Below are positions 40,952 to 52,040 of a DNA stretch of 64,000 bases, in pieces. Origin of the DNA: Cladocopium goreaui (taxonomy: Eukaryota > Sar > Dinophyceae > Suessiales > Symbiodiniaceae); assembly GCA_947184155.2 (NCBI GenBank), contig CAMXCT020001446.1:1325719-1389718 (forward strand), read 5' to 3'. Under the pieces are notes generated by a model. It saw only the letters and a list, made by a program, of their open reading frames with translations. It did not search any database and had not been told where the DNA came from. A program made the position numbers and the translations under genes. Within the stretch, counting starts at the first letter, position 1. Each line of letters starts with the position of its first letter.

Positions 40952-41204
40952 CTGAGACACACAGAAAATCGGATCCCAAAAAACTCTGGGGAATAAAAAG
41001 GTCATGAATCTAAGTGAAGTGTTTAGATGTAAAACTTTTCCAGTTTGTTTTCCGTTGAGATCATAGAAATTTATGAGGGTTTTATAGGTTTGATCATGGT
41101 GTATCCCTTTTATGGGGGTATCACATGACTGGTGCCCCATGCAGTTGATGCTTGAAGTGCCGGAAACCATGTAGGCAACTGCACAACTAAGGCCGTGACA
41201 CCGG

Positions 41205-41252
41205 CGTTCAGCATGTAGGTCCGACCTCGCGAGCTGCTCATCTGCTCCTCTG
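41205..41252 (-). CDS. possible exon upstream of 40951
   Basis: MSSSRGRTYMLNAGVTALVV is open after TCAGAGGAGCAG; GCCG|GTGTCA could be the donor. A second candidate, MAGDPSARSNWTFRVMTAAR, follows GCTCACAG at about 41475. Confidence 0.4.
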
Positions 41253-41730
41253 ATGGCTAGCGTTATCAAATTCATCGTATTTGACCATATTATGATTTGT
41301 TATGATAGCTAACTTGAGCCTCAAAAAATAGTGTCTGCGAACCTAGTTTAAACCTAGCTTCCCTTGTCATCATACGAACGGGGTCGCTTCTCAAAAAAAA
41401 CTTCCTCGCTGGGCCCCTCGCTGCCGTCATGACGCGAAATGTCCAATTGCTCCTAGCGCTGGGATCCCCAGCCATCTGTGAGCCATGCGTAAGTCGTGGC
41501 CATGGCTCAAACTTTGTCTACCCCAAGTGAGAATATAGTAATTATAAATATAATTGCTGCGATATGTTCATTGATTCGAATATTGAGCTATATTTCAAAC
41601 TGTTTGTGTTTCACCATTAACCACCATATATTTTCATATATATATATACATATATACATATATATATACATATATATATACTTACATATATGATCAATAA
41701 TTCTGTATACCATGATTGGGAACTCTCCGC

Positions 41731-41848
41731 CTGATGCATCTCGTAGCCCGAGGCAAAGGGCACCACGCCCAGGTCAAACAGTTCCTGGACGAATGGACGA
41801 GTCGTCGTCGTAATGCCATGGGGGCAACTGATGCGGAAAATGCTGTGT
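41731..41848 (-). CDS. exon with a GC-type donor
   Basis: Acceptor CACCATTTTCAG|A, one base then 39 codons HSIFRISCPHGITTTTRPFV, QELFDLGVVPFASGYEMHQ, then CATCAG|GCGGAG, a GC donor with good context. GC-AG introns are known in dinoflagellates. Without it the frame continues about 10 codons. No family recognised. Confidence 0.65.
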
Positions 41849-42214
41849 CTGAAAATGGTGATAGCCCAAGTCAGTTATATAATTTATAGTTACTTTAATG
41901 GCAAAATAGGTGTAATAGGTGTAAGCATGTGCAAGCCATAAAAATGAAATGGAAATGAATGGGGTACCATATTTTCACACAAATCCATGTATAGAGGGAG
42001 TGAACCCAGAAACATCTTGGGGTGATGTGAACGCCGAGAATCATCCATTGCAAATCTATGCCAAAAGTTGATACCTTGCAACGACAATGTTTTGATGGGG
42101 TATCAAAATTCCCTGGCTGATGTATTTAGAATAGAGTCACTGATAAACTGATAAAAACCTACCCAAGCCAAGGTTTGCCCGAGTAGGCAATAAAGAGACT
42201 TGGAGATGCGTGTG

Positions 42215-42365
42215 GGTGGTATATATATATATATACATACATATACACAGTACGTCCATATGTAAGTTTAGATATTGATAGATAATGTATAATATGTAGA
42301 GTATCTGTATATTGTATATATATATACATATAGTGCATATTATGTGTATATATATATATATATGA
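42215..42365. repeat. AT-rich microsatellite
   Basis: tatatatac runs. 41890-42810 otherwise shows only a weak minus-strand exon candidate near 42440-42510 (VTGDGIVGMQPRSFNPGH). Confidence 0.85.
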
Positions 42366-42811
42366 ATTGATTTCTATAGAAAACCAAACAGCCTTGGATT
42401 TGTATGAGTGATATACCTGTTATTTTTCTGCAATGGGGATGATCTGTGACCAGGATTGAAACTTCGGGGCTGCATCCCCACGATTCCGTCACCGGTCACC
42501 TAGCTGCGGTTTTCCCCAGTCAAACATGGAGTATGCGCACTTCGATATTCTTGCTGAATTTAGGTTAGTTATTCCTTAGTAATTCCTATATGATCTCATT
42601 GGTTCATGGTAATTCTGATTTTCTCATGGAAATCTTCATTCTATTCCCATATCTGGCTGAATTATGGTTCCCCAGAATAGTTCGGCCATTTGGGGATCAG
42701 GGTAGGTCAATTACCACTAATGGAGTTAATGGGACTATCTTATTGTTTGATCTATATATTATCACTTATACTTGTCACCATTAAATATTGAAGTATCTGT
42801 TATTATCTCAT

Positions 42812-42916
42812 TACCATCTGGTTATTTAACATAGCCATGGAAAATGGCCCATTTATAGATGGTTTACCTATTAAAAATGATGATGTTCCATGGCTATGTT
42901 AAATAGCCAGATGGTA
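42812..42916. mobile_element. MITE family A, 'catgg' subtype
   Basis: taccatctggttatttaaca to gttaaatagccagatggta; 105 bp, nearly perfect arms. Confidence 0.9.
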
Positions 42917-43060
42917 TATAACTTCAATTTTCACTGTGGACTATCTTCATGGCTTCGATTGACGAAGCCGGCTGAAAAATACTCATGGGATTAATGACCG
43001 TCAGTTGAATAAACAAAAAACTTCGATGGTTATCCACTGAGTATGGCTTCCATTCATATC

Positions 43061-43175
43061 CTGGTTGGTGCTTGACCTACCCCTCTGAAAAATGATGGAG
43101 TTCGTCAAATGGGAAGGATGACAACCCATATATGAAATGGAAAATAAAATTCCATGGTTCCAAAGCACCAACCAG
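43061..43175. mobile_element. MITE family D, copy 3
   Basis: ctggttggtgcttgacctac to aaagcaccaaccag, followed by atgatcatctat as at 12904. Confidence 0.75.
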
Positions 43176-43224
43176 ATGATCATCTATTAATCACCAACCA
43201 TTTCCAACATAACGAACTGGAAAG

Positions 43225-43425
43225 ATTCACCATTTTCAATGGGTAAATCCAGTATTTCTATGGATAACTATGGAAAATCACCATTTTCAATGGGTAAATC
43301 CACTATAAATCATAAAATCACCATTTTCAATGGGTAAATCCACTATAAATCATAAAATCACCATTTTCAATGGGTAAATCATAAAATCACCATTTTCAAT
43401 GGGTAAATCCACGATTTCTATGGAG
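43225..43425. repeat. tandem array made of MITE A interior
   Basis: About five copies of aaaatcaccattttcaatgg followed by gtaaatcca, a word that is the inner arm of family A elements. Unit about 41 bp with a shorter last copy. Confidence 0.85.
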
Positions 43426-43477
43426 ATATCTGGTTCTGACGAACAGTTTCCATAGTGGAAGCCATGGCGTCTCGAAA

Positions 43478-43540
43478 CCTTCGAAACGACCGATCCCCCT
43501 GGGTCCTCGCAGTTCTCCAGGACAAGCGTATCGGCCTTGT
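43478..43540 (-). CDS. possible exon
   Basis: ADTLVLENCEDPGGSVVSK between CGAAACAAG|G and TCGAAG|GTTTCG. The plus strand is also open (MASRNLRNDRSPWVLAVLQD), so strand is uncertain. Confidence 0.4.
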
Positions 43541-43584
43541 TTCGGAGGCCGCAACGTCAGACATCGCCATGAACAAATGCGATC

Positions 43585-43928
43585 ATATACAATATATATA
43601 GAATTATATATATATATGTATGTGTATAATTATATATCTATATATTCATATACCTACATATATGTATATACGTATATCAAACTATAAATAAATATATATA
43701 TATATGTAGAATTATATATATTATGTATATTTTGTGCATAAATATGTATTATATATATGTAATTGTATGTCTACGCATGTGATATGTACTTGAGCTCAGC
43801 TGTCACCACTGGGCTATCCGTACGTCGAGTATCACGACCTTGGATCTGGGATGACCCTGCCGGAGAAAGTGTGCTGATGCGTACATGTATGATCATGTAT
43901 GCGTCTCTACATGTGTATATATATATAT

Positions 43929-43959
<31 letters not shown>

Positions 43960-44100
43960 TAATTATTATTATTATCATTATTATTATACATATATATATA
44001 TATTATTATTATTATTATATATATATATATTATAATTATAGATATAATTATATATAATTATAATATATATGTGTGTGCTTTACATGCATAGATTACATCA
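43585..44100. repeat. AT-rich microsatellites (tatata, gata, attatt)
   Basis: Interrupted at 43785-43905 by unique DNA. A minus-strand exon candidate, DDVPTGWDSR before CAG|GTTAGC, lies at about 44190-44225. Confidence 0.85.
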
Positions 44101-44409
44101 CATCAAATGTATACATGTATTAGATGTACTTCACGACTTCACGACTGCTGGGTGCTCCACTCGTTGAAACGGCAAGGTCCAGGCAGCTAACCTGCTGTCC
44201 CAGCCCGTTGGAACGTCATCACTGGATCATCATCCCATCAAAAAAAAGGAATGGACATCCAGAAATCATCCAAAATCTGATTTTTTTCTAAAGGATAAAT
44301 CCATGTAAATCCCCTGTATCAACGCATGGACGCCAAAAGAAACAACCAACTTCTCTTTCTACGGGTCAAAATTTAACACCTGCGGGACCACAGATGGCTT
44401 AGTCTATTT

Positions 44410-44605
44410 TTACGGCCAGCACTTGTCTGCTACGCCCCAAAGTCTTTCGGAATGATTGTCGGAACCCTCATTTTTAGTGACCATTTCAATACTTTGTGGT
44501 TTTCTAGTATTTGGCGATCTAAGAACTAGATGGCTCTCGGTTTGCAAGCCCAGAGTCCCAGAGACGTCGTTGATGACCCTCTGCGGTGAATCTACTGTCC
44601 CCAAA
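44410..44605 (-). CDS. probable 3' exon
   Basis: After TAGATTCACCGCAG|A the frame reads RVINDVSGTLGLQTESHLVL, RSPNTRKPQSIEMVTKNEGS, DNHSERLWGVADKCWP, stop at 44410. Coding-like; unrecognised. Confidence 0.5.
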
Positions 44606-44694
44606 AAATGTGCTTCATCACTTTTTACATAAAACATCATAAAACATCAAAAAACCTTGGGAAAAAAATCAACAACTCTAAATTAACCGTACGC

Positions 44695-44772
44695 CAAGGA
44701 GCTGTGGGAAGACTGGCGCCAGACCGCGTTCTTCAAACCAGCCAGCAGCACTCCTGACCGGTACCGGAAGTT
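44695..44772 (+). CDS. possible plus-strand exon
   Basis: YAKELWEDWRQTAFFKPASS then TPDRYRKL, followed by TTG|GTGACC. Strongly protein-like, but neighbours are on minus and no good acceptor is seen. Confidence 0.4.
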
Positions 44773-44879
44773 GGTGACCAACCCTCAGAAAATCCATCAA
44801 AAATGCAGTTCCATGTTCCATGAATCAAGATTGTTCATCAAATTGAATCCTTTTTTTGTTGAAAAAGTTGATGTAGAAA

Positions 44880-45030
44880 ATCCAGTTCCACCATCTTCCA
44901 TCATCTTTTTGACAGATTTTTCCGGAGGGTGGAATAGATCCTGGACAGCTACCATGCCTGCAATCGAAACTGCTGCCATTTCATCAAGTTCATGCCACTT
45001 CTCATGGCTATTTTCTTCACCAAACGGGAC
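44880..45030 (-). CDS. probable exon
   Basis: Minus frame WVPFGEENSHEKWHELDEMA, AVSIAGMVAVQDLFHPPEKS, VKKMMED. GTAGCT after GGCATG is a possible internal donor. Borders approximate. Confidence 0.5.
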
Positions 45031-45548
45031 CCATCCCCATGTGCCCCCTAGTTATTTAAGTTGGTTTTTATCACCCCATCTTTTTCTATAGTTCCAAATA
45101 TCAAATATCAATAAATATCATAGACCATAGTAGTCTAATTATAGTTATAAACCAACTTATGTTCCATGAAATCCTTATGGATCACGGTGTATCCCCTATC
45201 AGCTCCTCTGTTCCGAGATCCAGGGAGGTCTGGTCTGATTCGTCTCCACGGGTATCACCGTCAAAGTCTCACGGTCCAATTCCTATTCGGAGCTGCAGCG
45301 TTTGGTTTGGTGTTTGGTTTTGCAGTTTGGTTTTGGTGAGTTTCTGGTGAGTTTCTGGTGAGTTTCTGGTGAGTTTCTGGTGAGTTTAGGTGCGCCACCT
45401 CAAGTTTGAGGAGTCGTCAATGGGAACAGCTCATCCAAATCATCCTTCGCTGTATTCTTGGATGAGAAAAAAACGACTTGAAACCATCTCGCAGATAAAG
45501 AAAAGGTAGGCGATAACCCCAGGACATAGGTAGGATGATAACCCCATC

Positions 45549-45800
45549 TTACAGAGCTGATTGTTGTAAACCAACCCCACAACACCACAACACCCGCGGA
45601 AATCCGGTTTCCTCTAAAAGCTGCTTCGGCACATGACCCACGGTGAGCACTAGGAAGGGACGAGCTCGACCCTGCCATGGGGGAAGATTACTTTCCTCTG
45701 AACTGGATGCCATGGAGGATTTGTGTCTGGCACTTTTTTCGACATTGTGACATTCCGCCGCTGTGTAGATCTTGACAAACGCCCTGCTCCAAGTGGGGAA
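45549..45800 (-). CDS. possible exon(s) following 45839
   Basis: After CCACTTGGAGCAG|G at about 45785 three frames are readable. The longest, AFVKIYTAAECHNVEKSARH then MASSSEESNLPPWQGRARPF and LVLTVGHVPKQLLEET, needs phase 1. The phase-0 frame from the exon at 45839 gives GVCQDLHSGGMSQCRKKCQT and stops. I cannot decide. Confidence 0.45.
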   Translation of the reverse strand, partial: FPTWSRAFVKIYTAAECHNVEKSARHKSSMASSSEESNLPPWQGRARPFLVLTVGHVPKQLLEETGFPRVLWCCGVGLQQSAL

Positions 45801-45838
45801 ATGAAAAAATGAATAGAGCTCACTGGGGGCCAACCTAC

Positions 45839-45952
45839 AAAATTCATCGTCAGCAAGCGTGCCAGGGGGTCAGTGAATTGAGCCAACGCCATCTTTTCGG
45901 TTCGCGCTGCTGAGTTCATTGAAAAGTATCGTGCTGCCCATTGACCAGAGGA
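45839..45952 (-). CDS. internal exon, well bordered
   Basis: 38 codons, phase 0, between CCTTTTGATGGTCTGCAG|T and AATTTT|GTAGGT: SSGQWAARYFSMNSAARTEK, MALAQFTDPLARLLTMNF. The following intron to the GGAGCAG acceptor would be about 55 nt. Unrecognised. Confidence 0.75.
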
Positions 45953-46089
45953 CTGCAGACCATCAAAAGGCAAAAGAACAAACAGTCCTTTTTGTTCCTC
46001 GTCGTGGAAGATTCAAAATCGAAGATTCAAATACCGCCAATGTCTGCAGTCCATATTGGGAGAAGTGCTACATGACGAGCTGACAGTAC

Positions 46090-46179
46090 CTGCACGTAAT
46101 TTGATCAGTGAAGGACCAGTGCTATTTGGTGTTTTGCACAAATCCTTGCCAGCTTTGCTCTGGAACCGTCTGAAACATT
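46090..46179 (-). CDS. internal exon
   Basis: 90 nt between GATTTGTTGTTTCAG|A and CGTGCAG|GTACTG: CFRRFQSKAGKDLCKTPNST, GPSLIKLRA. Basic. Another coding-like stretch just upstream, NRLSNGPDRVDGAFGEVAQL at about 46290-46365, follows TGTATTCAG. Confidence 0.6.
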
Positions 46180-46284
46180 CTGAAACAACAAATCCATGTT
46201 GTCCAAACTCTACATGGAGCGAACCCATCAATACATACCTTTTGCCATACCTGTTCTATATTTGTTCTATGACCTTTTCTACTC

Positions 46285-46366
46285 CTCATCCCTGGCATCA
46301 ACTGTGCGACTTCCCCAAAGGCACCGTCCACTCTGTCGGGTCCGTTGGACAACCGGTTTCTGAATA
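46285..46366 (-). CDS. probable exon
   Basis: Acceptor CCATGTATTCAG, then NRLSNGPDRVDGAFGEVAQL then MPG. Donor not resolved. Confidence 0.45.
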
Positions 46367-46793
46367 CATGGCAAGCTGGGAAACCCACTATACATGGATT
46401 TTTGAGTGGGAAAAATCATCTACAAAAATGTTTCTTGTTAGTGGCCACGTTTGATTCTTGGAAGCTACCCTGAATTTCAGAACTTGGCTAGCGTGAGATA
46501 TCCAAGTGCCCCATTTGTAGACAAAATCACCCTTCAAACTAGCCAACATTGGTTAAGCCAAGCCAAACTGGGGACTCGACCATCCCAAGCTGATCGACAA
46601 CTGGGAACTGTTCACCGACTGTCTTTTCAATCCGTATTCGACCATCTAGATTCTAACCCATGATCACTCTGGCATTATCACAATCGAATGTTTTTCTGGA
46701 TACTTGAGGATATATATTTCAAAGTTGGTTTAATGGTAAACGTTTGACGTTTTAAATGATATTGGTTGTTGATTGTAGTTTTTTAGAAATGGT

Positions 46794-46850
46794 TCAAACA
46801 TCTTCAAGCATCACGAGGTCGCCGAAGGCCGTATGTTGTGGATTCCCCAT
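46794..46850 (-). CDS. terminal exon
   Basis: Acceptor GCTGTGCTTCAG|A, 18 codons MGNPQHTAFGDLVMLEDV, stop at 46794. A preceding exon may be the stretch around 46990-47060 (ETDNPSASGLCFDEWSAATK). 46440-46650 is open on both strands and was not called. Confidence 0.55.
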   Translation of the reverse strand: MGNPQHTAFGDLVMLEDV

Positions 46851-47084
46851 CTGAAGCACAGCTTTCATTTTGTGTAAAGATGCGTATAAATAAGAAATAG
46901 CAACTAGTATAGTTTTTGTACATGTGATCATGAGATTGGTATGGGATTGTGGGATATGCTAAACCAGTTCGCTTTCTATTAGAGATCCTTTCACTTCGTT
47001 GCAGCGGACCACTCATCAAAGCAAAGCCCTGAGGCTGAGGGGTTGTCGGTTTCTTCGGCACACCCCAGGAATATGAAAGTCAAT

Positions 47085-47304
47085 TGGCATCAGCATCATC
47101 ATCATCATCATCATCACCATCATCATCGCCACCATCACCATCACCATCACCATCATCATCATCGTCATCATCGCCACCACCACCACCACCACCACCATCA
47201 TCATCATCATCGTCATCATCATCATCGTCATTGCCATCACCATCATCACCATCATCATCACCATCACCATCACCATCATCATCATCATCGTCATCATCGC
47301 CACC

Positions 47305-47338
<34 letters not shown>

Positions 47339-47465
47339 CCATCACCATCATCATCATCGTCATCGTCATCGTCATTGCCATCACCATCACCATCATCATC
47401 ACCATAATCATCACCATCACCATCACCATCGTCATCATCATCGTCATCACCATAATCATCACCAC
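47085..47465. repeat. CAT/CAC trinucleotide array
   Basis: catcatcac and caccaccac runs, with two near-copies of a 110-bp block. Frames such as poly-His or poly-Asp are artefacts. Confidence 0.95.
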
Positions 47466-47694
47466 CATGATCATATTTTTGAATGATGCAAAACATAGGT
47501 GTGCAATCACGCGACTGGAACGAAATGGACATCTTTTTTGCCACAATTTACTCCATATTTACTCCCTATCACGGTTTGATATGGAAAAAAACACAACAGA
47601 AACCACCGGTGAGGTGACCAAAAAAACATTTGTCCGAAACGAATGTTTATCATCATCGGCCCAATGCTGATCCAAAGCTCAACCCTGCGGGTTG

Positions 47695-47960
47695 GTTCCA
47701 TCCAACAAATCTCCCATTTCTTGGCCTCATTTTCTTCTTCGGCTGGGCGCAGTTTCTTCTTCCACAAAGAGTTCAGGATCTTCCAGGCTGCACGAGATCT
47801 GATTCTTCTCCAAATCCTGGGGACATCCAGGATGAAATTGCAGGAAGGATGGCACCAAATTGGGCTGTCGTCCAATTTGCCTGACTGCTGGAATTTTCCA
47901 GGTCGTATTTTGAGCGCCTTCCCTATGTTGTTGCTAAACATTCGAAAACAATAGCAAATA
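47695..47960 (-). CDS. probable coding segment, basic
   Basis: One frame reads NNIGKALKIRPGKFQQSGKL, IWRRIRSRAAWKILNSLWKK, LRPAEEENEAKKWEICWMEP. A CCCCAG|G acceptor in the middle (about 47818) also permits DLEKNQISCSLEDPELFVEE up to a stop, so either one long exon or two genes' ends are possible. Confidence 0.5.
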
Positions 47961-47978
47961 CGTTGCAACATCATGAAA

Positions 47979-48181
47979 TCACTGGATTTCGGGAGGGGGG
48001 TCTCCAGTCTGATGTTTCATCCATTCCCTTTCAAGTGGTGAGAAATGTTCAGTTCTCAGGCTGTCCACCCCATGTTTCATGTCACGAGTGGGGATTTCCG
48101 CAGAAAACCAAGTCGCAACAGACTCAATGGTCATTCCATAGATCTCATCACCCTTGCGGAACTCCTGCCCAAAGATTTCGT
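47979..48181 (-). CDS. exon, probably terminal
   Basis: After TTTGAAATCCAG|A, two bases and 66 codons to a stop: EIFGQEFRKGDEIYGMTIES, VATWFSAEIPTRDMKHGVDS, LRTEHFSPLEREWMKHQTGD, PPPEIQ. One of the clearest coding stretches in the window; no family recognised. If the stop is real, the coding segment at 47960 belongs to the next gene downstream, in a head-to-tail array. Confidence 0.7.
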
Positions 48182-48363
48182 CTGGATTTCAAAGGGTGGC
48201 TGGTTTTGACTGCGTAAAAAGAACTTCCATTTTTTGATGATATATTACAAGTAATACCGAACAAGGCGGTGGCGGAAGCTCAAAGATAGGAAACCTACAG
48301 GCGGCGTGGGCTGCTGCAACGCATGGATGGCAGAACGAAGGCACTGATAAGCCGAAAGGTACT

Positions 48364-48490
48364 TGAGGCTCTGGCTCTCTCTCTCTCTGGATCTCTCTAG
48401 ATCTCTCTATTTCTCTCTCTCTCCCTCTCTCTCTCTCTCTAGATCTCTCTAGATCTCTCTATTTCTCTCTCTCTCTCTCTCTCTCCCTTG
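48364..48490. repeat. CT microsatellite with atctctctag units
   Basis: Long (CT)n with two similar agatctctctatttctctct blocks. Confidence 0.9.
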
Positions 48491-48565
48491 TTCCCTCTCC
48501 TCCCCTGAGCCTTTCTTGGCTGCTGGCGCTCCTTTTTTCAAAAAAGCCCAGCAGCGTTTGTCTCG

Positions 48566-48890
48566 TCAGTCAACTTCCTCCGCCTCCCTGGCTCGAGGCT
48601 CTTCGGCCTCGGAGCCAAAGAGGCTAGACATGCTGCTGTGGACGCTGACCAGGCTCGCAGCGTCCTCCTCCGACTCGTCCTCCGCCGACTCTTCCGCTGC
48701 CTCCGGGGCCCGCACCACAAGCGCCCGGTGTACAGTCTGCCGCTGGCCCGGGAGGCGCGCTACAAAGTAGAGTTCCTCCACGAGCCGCTGCTGCCGTACT
48801 TCATGGTGAAAGGTCACATGCACTCCGTGGGGCCCAGAAAAGAGCAGGGCGGCCACTCGCCAGGGGACCAGCAGCATCCCTTCATACCAC
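48566..48890 (-). CDS. probable exon, acidic tail
   Basis: GC-rich minus frame: AWYEGMLLVPWRVAALLFSG, PHGVHVTFHHEVRQQRLVEE, LYFVARLPGQRQTVHRALVV, then an acidic run EAAEESAEDESEEDAASLVS. A further segment, EVEFIMTTRESTQTPLIIDP at about 48975-49060, is probably the preceding exon; GTTTCC or GTGAGT donors are possible. A 260-codon plus-strand frame over the same DNA is judged a shadow. Unrecognised. Confidence 0.5.
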
Positions 48891-49599
48891 GCTTCTGCGT
48901 GACTCAGCCCTCGGCCCCTACCTATCTATCTATCTTTCTAACTGAAAGGAAACAATGTTGCGAGACTTCCTTCGGTGCGGGGGTCGATGATGAGAGGCGT
49001 CTGGGTGGACTCACGGGTCGTCATGATAAACTCCACTTCCTGGCAGCAGGGCAGCAGGTACAAAAACAAGCGAGACGCAAGAAACAGACGCGCTTTCAAG
49101 TAGATCAACCCAGGAAGGTTGCAGCATTTCCTCTTTTGGATCATTGCGTTTTTGAAACTAGGAGGCCTCTGTTACCATATTATCAAACTTCGGCTGCAGG
49201 GCCCACGCCGCGCCATCCCCGACGAAGCTTACGCACGTATTTTTCTTTTCCCCATGAAAACTGCAGAAGGGCGTGCTTGGGCAGGGGGCACGATTTGAAT
49301 GCGTCGCGCGTGCTTTTTCATTCCAAGCGCGCCTCTTCGACGACGCCTTCCTCGCCGGCCTCTCGGAGATCGTCGTGCAATTACATTAGGAATTCGTGCG
49401 CTCGCCATTTGGGCGGGTAGTACATGACAAGGTCCTCAACAGCGAGCTGTGCGGATGGGTTGCAGGATGGGCATGGGAGCACAGGCTGATTGAAATCTTC
49501 GCCGCCGCGAGCGATCATGTTACTTAGTAATACCAGTAGTACCCGCACGAGGCGGGGCGGAAGTTGCCTTTAGGGATATATATAAGACCTTTCTCATCT

Positions 49600-50300
49600 A
49601 TAGAACTTGCATGCGCCGTGCGCCAGCCAAGCCCGTGCGTGCGTGCACTCTGCGAAAGTCGTGTCCTCTTTCACATGTCATTTGAAGCTCCACTTCGCAC
49701 TTCACACTCCACACTTCCCACTGCACTCTTCCCACTTCACACTCCACACTTCACGCTTCACAGTCCACACTTCACACTTCACACTTGAAACTTCACAGTC
49801 CACACTTCTCACTTCTCACTGCCTTTTTCACATTCCACATTCCACACTTCACACTGCACTCTTCACGCCCCACACTTCACACTGCACTCTTCACACGCCA
49901 CACTTTATCTCATCTGAGCTCTTCTCACCTTATCCAAGCTCATTTCTTCTCATCTCATCATCTCTTCTCATATGTCATACAAACTTTCATGAATCACTTC
50001 CCAGTACTACTACTAAGGAACTTGCATGCGCCGTGCGCCAGCCAGGCCTGTGCGTGCGTGCTTTGTGCGAAGCTGTTGCAGTGTTGCTGTCCAAGAACAT
50101 GACCTGCGCGCGACCCCGGTGCAATGCAAACACTTTCCTCACACCTCACATTGCACTCTTCACACCCCACACTCCACACTTCACACTTGCACTTCATCTC
50201 AACTCATATCATCTGAGCTCTTCTCATCTCATTCCATGTCTTCCCATATGTCAGCTAATTCCTTCTTGACTATTTTCATGTCAATTACTTCCCAGTACTG
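49600..50300. repeat. tandem duplication with CACTTCACA-rich spacer
   Basis: aacttgcatgcgccgtgcgc starts at about 49605 and again at 50020, with the following gccagcca, gcgtgcgtgc and gcgaag words conserved (period about 415 bp). Between them lie degenerate acttcacactccac repeats. Confidence 0.8.
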
Positions 50301-50315
50301 ATGTCTACTACAAAA

Positions 50316-50690
50316 GCTTGCAAAAACCACTTCCCAGTACTAATTTGTACTACACAGCTTGCACAAAACACGCTCCAGTACTACTTTGTATTACAAAGAT
50401 TGCACAAAGCACTTCCCAGTACTATTTTGTACTACAAAGCTTGCACAAACCACTTCCCAGTACTACTTTGTACTACAAAGCTTGCACAAAGCACTTCCCA
50501 GTACTACTGTGTACTACAAAGCTTGCACAAACTACTTCCCAGTACTACTGTGTACTACAAAGCTTGCAAAAAGTACTTCCCAGTACTACTTTGTACTACA
50601 GCAAAGCTTGCAAAAAGGACTTCCCAGTATATACTACTTTGTACTACAAAGCTTGCACAAAGTATTTCCCACTACTTCTTAAGGAAGCTT
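50316..50690. repeat. 41-bp minisatellite, about 9 copies
   Basis: Unit acttcccagtactactttgt then actacaaagcttgcacaaagc. 41 is not a multiple of 3, so all frames cycle and long open frames arise by chance. Confidence 0.95.
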
Positions 50691-51232
50691 GCACAAAGAA
50701 AGCTTTTACACACAGCAAGTTCTTTCGCAGAGAAGCTTTTACACACAGCAAACTTTTTAAACAGAAGCTTTTACACACAGAAGCTTTTACACACAACAAG
50801 CTTTTACACAGAGAAGCTTTTACACAGAGAAGCTTTTACACACAGCAAGCTTTCACACACAACAGGCGTTTACACACAGAACACTTACACACAGTGCTTT
50901 TACACATGGCAAGCGTTTACACACAGAAACTTTTGCACAAAGACGCTTTTACACACAGAGACGCTTTTCCACACAGCAAGCATTTACACACAAAATCGTT
51001 TACACACAGCAAGCTTTCACACACAGCAAGCTTTTACACACAGCAAGCTTTCACACACAGCAAGCGTTTACACACAGGACACTTACACACAGTGCTTTTA
51101 CACATGGCAACCGCTTACACACACAGAAACTTTTACACTGAGACGCTTTTACAAACAGAGAAGCTTTTACACACAGCAAGCCTTTACACACAAGATCTTT
51201 TACACACAGCAAGCGTTTTATCACAACAGGAA
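50690..51232. repeat. degenerate 17-20-bp repeat (agcttttacacacagca)
   Basis: About 28 units with variable length, directly following the 41-bp array; AGCTT is shared by both units. Confidence 0.9.
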
Positions 51233-52040
51233 TTGCAGCTCCAAGACCGGATCTCGACGCCAAAGCAAAAAAAACACGATTTTGAAGCACTTCAAAAAGA
51301 AATTTTAAAAGGGAAATCACTAGCGCCAAAATTGCGAAAATCTGCTGACAAATCACTATCGCAGCCTGGATGCAGCCACTCCAATACGATTTACGATCTT
51401 CAGCTGCAAAAGACAATAGTATTATGGATGCAGCCGCGGCACGAAGCAACCTTGACGCAGCCATTACATTGCGATCTGCAGAGACTGACTTGCAAAACAT
51501 AATAGAACTACGCGCAACGGCGTCGGAAATTGCAGCTCCAAAACCGGATCTTGACGCCAAAGCAGAAAAAAGACGATTTTGAAGCACTTTTTAAAAGGAT
51601 TTTTAAAAGGAAAATCAAGAGCGCCAAAATTGCGAAATCTGCTGACAAATCACTGTCGCAGCCTGGATGCAGCCACTCCAATACGATTTACGATCTTCAG
51701 CTGCAAAAGACAATAGTATTCTGCATGCAGCCGCGACACGAGGCAACCTTGACGCAGCCATTACATTGCGATCTGCAGAGACTGACTTGCAAAACATAAT
51801 AGAACTACACGCAACAGCATCGGCAATAGCAGCTCCAAAACCGGATCTCGACGCCAAAGCAGAAAAAAGACGATTTTGAAGCACTTTTTAAAAGGATTTT
51901 TAAAAGGAAAATTAAGAGCGCCAAAATTGCGAAAATCTGCTGACAAATCACTATCGCAGCCTGGATGCAGCCACGCCAATACGATTTACGATCTTCAGCT
52001 GCAAAAGACAATAGTATTACGCAAGCAGCCGCAGCACCAA
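51232..52040. repeat. 298-bp satellite, about 2.7 copies
   Basis: Copies start at about 51232, 51529 and 51827 (aattgcagctccaa). The third copy is truncated and joined to the 226-bp family. A 70-codon frame (MQPLQYDLRSSAAKDNSI...) is open in each copy with several replacements, so it is not clearly selected. Confidence 0.9.

Noticed and set aside
48638..49420. 260-codon plus frame
   Set aside because: Antisense to a GC-rich minus-strand segment with better protein character and an acidic domain; composition of the plus product is Arg/Pro/Ser-biased, as for shadows.
49576..49586. tatatataag as a TATA box
   Set aside because: Lies in repeat DNA, and classical TATA boxes are not typical of dinoflagellates.
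50301..51502. 335- and 394-codon plus frames
   Set aside because: The 41-bp and 17-20-bp repeats keep several frames open at once.
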